DNA from: Clostridia bacterium
Lineage (GTDB): Bacteria > Bacillota > Clostridia > Oscillospirales > Acutalibacteraceae
NCBI GenBank assembly: GCA_017534365.1
Contig: JAFWCS010000063.1
Location: forward strand, 1-7,406
Direction: 5' to 3'
DNA: 7,406 nucleotides
The first letter of the stretch is position 1. Every line of letters starts with the position of its first letter. The position numbers were made by a program, and so were the translations under genes. Below, piece after piece: positions 6,543 to 7,406 of the stretch. The notes beneath the pieces were generated by a model. The model saw only the letters and a list, made by a program, of their open reading frames with translations. It ran no database searches and had not been told where the DNA came from.

Positions 6543-7406
6543 ATGCTGAAGATCTCAACGATGAAAACCCGGTTTGTGGATGCCCTCGGCAGGGAACGCA
6601 TTTTCAACGGCGTCAATCTCTGCGACAAGGGGCGCAAGGATACCGAAGGCGCGCACCGCAGCTATGACCTTGATTTTGACGAGACGCTGATCGCGCAGCT
6701 CGCCGCCTGCGGCTTCAACCTCGTGCGTCTCGGCCTGACCTGGGACGCCGTGGAGCCGCAGCCGCGCCAATATGACGAAGCCTATCTCGACCGCGTGGAG
6801 CGCGTGGCCGATCTCTGCGCGAAGCACGGAATCTATTTCTTCCTGGATATGCATCAGGATCTTTACTCCGCCGCCAAGGGCTGCGACGGCGACGGCGCGC
6901 CGGAATGGGCGTGCCTGACCGACGGCGCGAAATACAAGCCCGCCAGATTCGTCTGGGCGGAGGGCTATTTCTGGGGCAAGGCGACGCAGCGCAGCTTCGA
7001 TCACTTCTGGGCAAACACGCAGATCGACGGCACCCCCATCCAGACCTATTACGCCGATATGTGGAAGCACGTCGCCGACCGCTTCAAGGACCATCCCGCC
7101 CTCTTCGGCTACGATCTGCTCAACGAGCCCTATCCCGGCACCGCCGGCGGCAAGGTCTTCCGCTCTCTGATCGCGCGGCTGGTGAAGGTCGTGATCACGG
7201 ACAAGCGCTGCAAGCTGCTCTGGATGGCAAAGCAGGTGCTGACCGGCAACGCGATCCGCTGCCTCGAGCCGTTCAACGATCCGTCGCTCTTTCGCAAGGT
7301 CACCTCCGCGGGCGACGCGCTGATCCGCAAATTCGACACCGGCGTCTATTCCGCCTTCCTCAGCCGCGTCACAAAGGCGATCCGCGAGGTGACGGAAAAC
7401 GGCATC
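6543..7406 (+). CDS. Glycoside hydrolase family 5 protein, endoglycoceramidase-like, 3' end outside the window
   Basis: The first 288 residues are visible and the frame is open to the window end. Family 5 marks occur in order: FNGVNL (21-26); N59-L-V-R62 with the conserved Arg, then TWDAVEPQP; FLDMHQDLYS (100-109) with H104; GAPEWACLTDG (118-128); and YDLLNEPYPG (190-199), where E195 should be the acid/base. The nucleophile Glu lies in the unseen C-terminal part. The DMHQD-x-(Y/F)S, GAP-x-W and NEP-x-(P)G features and the long 110-175 insert match endoglycoceramidases and related GH5 enzymes, which cut the bond between an oligosaccharide and ceramide or another lipid-like aglycone. The glycolipid substrate is inference; another beta-glycosidase activity is possible. 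There is no signal peptide: the N-terminus (MLKISTMKTRFVDALGRER) is polar, so the enzyme should be cytoplasmic, unlike classical secreted endoglycoceramidases. Transcribed away from the lipase operon from its own promoter. Confidence 0.85.
   Translation, partial: MLKISTMKTRFVDALGRERIFNGVNLCDKGRKDTEGAHRSYDLDFDETLIAQLAACGFNLVRLGLTWDAVEPQPRQYDEAYLDRVERVADLCAKHGIYFFLDMHQDLYSAAKGCDGDGAPEWACLTDGAKYKPARFVWAEGYFWGKATQRSFDHFWANTQIDGTPIQTYYADMWKHVADRFKDHPALFGYDLLNEPYPGTAGGKVFRSLIARLVKVVITDKRCKLLWMAKQVLTGNAIRCLEPFNDPSLFRKVTSAGDALIRKFDTGVYSAFLSRVTKAIREVTENGI

Noticed and set aside
6555..7339. Minus-strand open frames opposite the GH5 gene (179, 99 and 69 codons)
   Set aside because: The longest is in codon register with the GH5 gene, and all have shadow-like composition. 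The plus strand has a promoter, GGAGG site and GH5 motifs.

Overview
The window looks like chromosomal DNA from a fairly GC-rich member of the Clostridia (Bacillota), probably an Oscillospiraceae-like or related gut anaerobe. I infer this from the protein families (a clostridial-type iron alcohol dehydrogenase, a COG2509-type flavoprotein, a secreted I.5-like lipase), strong GGAGG-type ribosome binding sites and compact co-directional genes. No RNA gene, insertion sequence, CRISPR array or replication origin was seen.

Layout: five minus-strand genes run from about 6389 down to 76 and read as one operon. In transcription order they are: an iron-containing alcohol dehydrogenase (6389-5178); a secreted zinc-type lipase (5132-3858); a COG2509-type FAD dehydrogenase (3853-2453); an exported, propeller-like protein of unknown function (2451-1420, TTG start); and a FixC/geranylgeranyl-reductase-like flavoprotein (1397-76) broken by a frameshift near codon 50. 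The gaps between genes are 45, 4, 1 and 22 nt. A perfect 16-bp hairpin (21-58) follows the last stop and is a likely terminator. On the plus strand, a gene for a GH5 glycoside hydrolase resembling endoglycoceramidases starts at 6543 and runs off the window end.

The 153-nt divergent intergenic region (6390-6542) holds two back-to-back promoter candidates, each with an extended -10 (TGG-TAnAAT) and a 17-nt spacer. Exactly between their -35 boxes lies a perfect 14-bp AT-rich palindrome (6466-6479), the best candidate for a shared control site.

How the genes may work together (inference): a secreted lipase, an alcohol dehydrogenase, two flavin oxidoreductases and a glycolipid-hydrolase-like GH5 enzyme around one control region suggest handling of lipids or glycolipids from host or diet. 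No single gene proves this. The GH5 protein has no visible signal peptide, so it would act inside the cell. The locus is not a recognisable named system.
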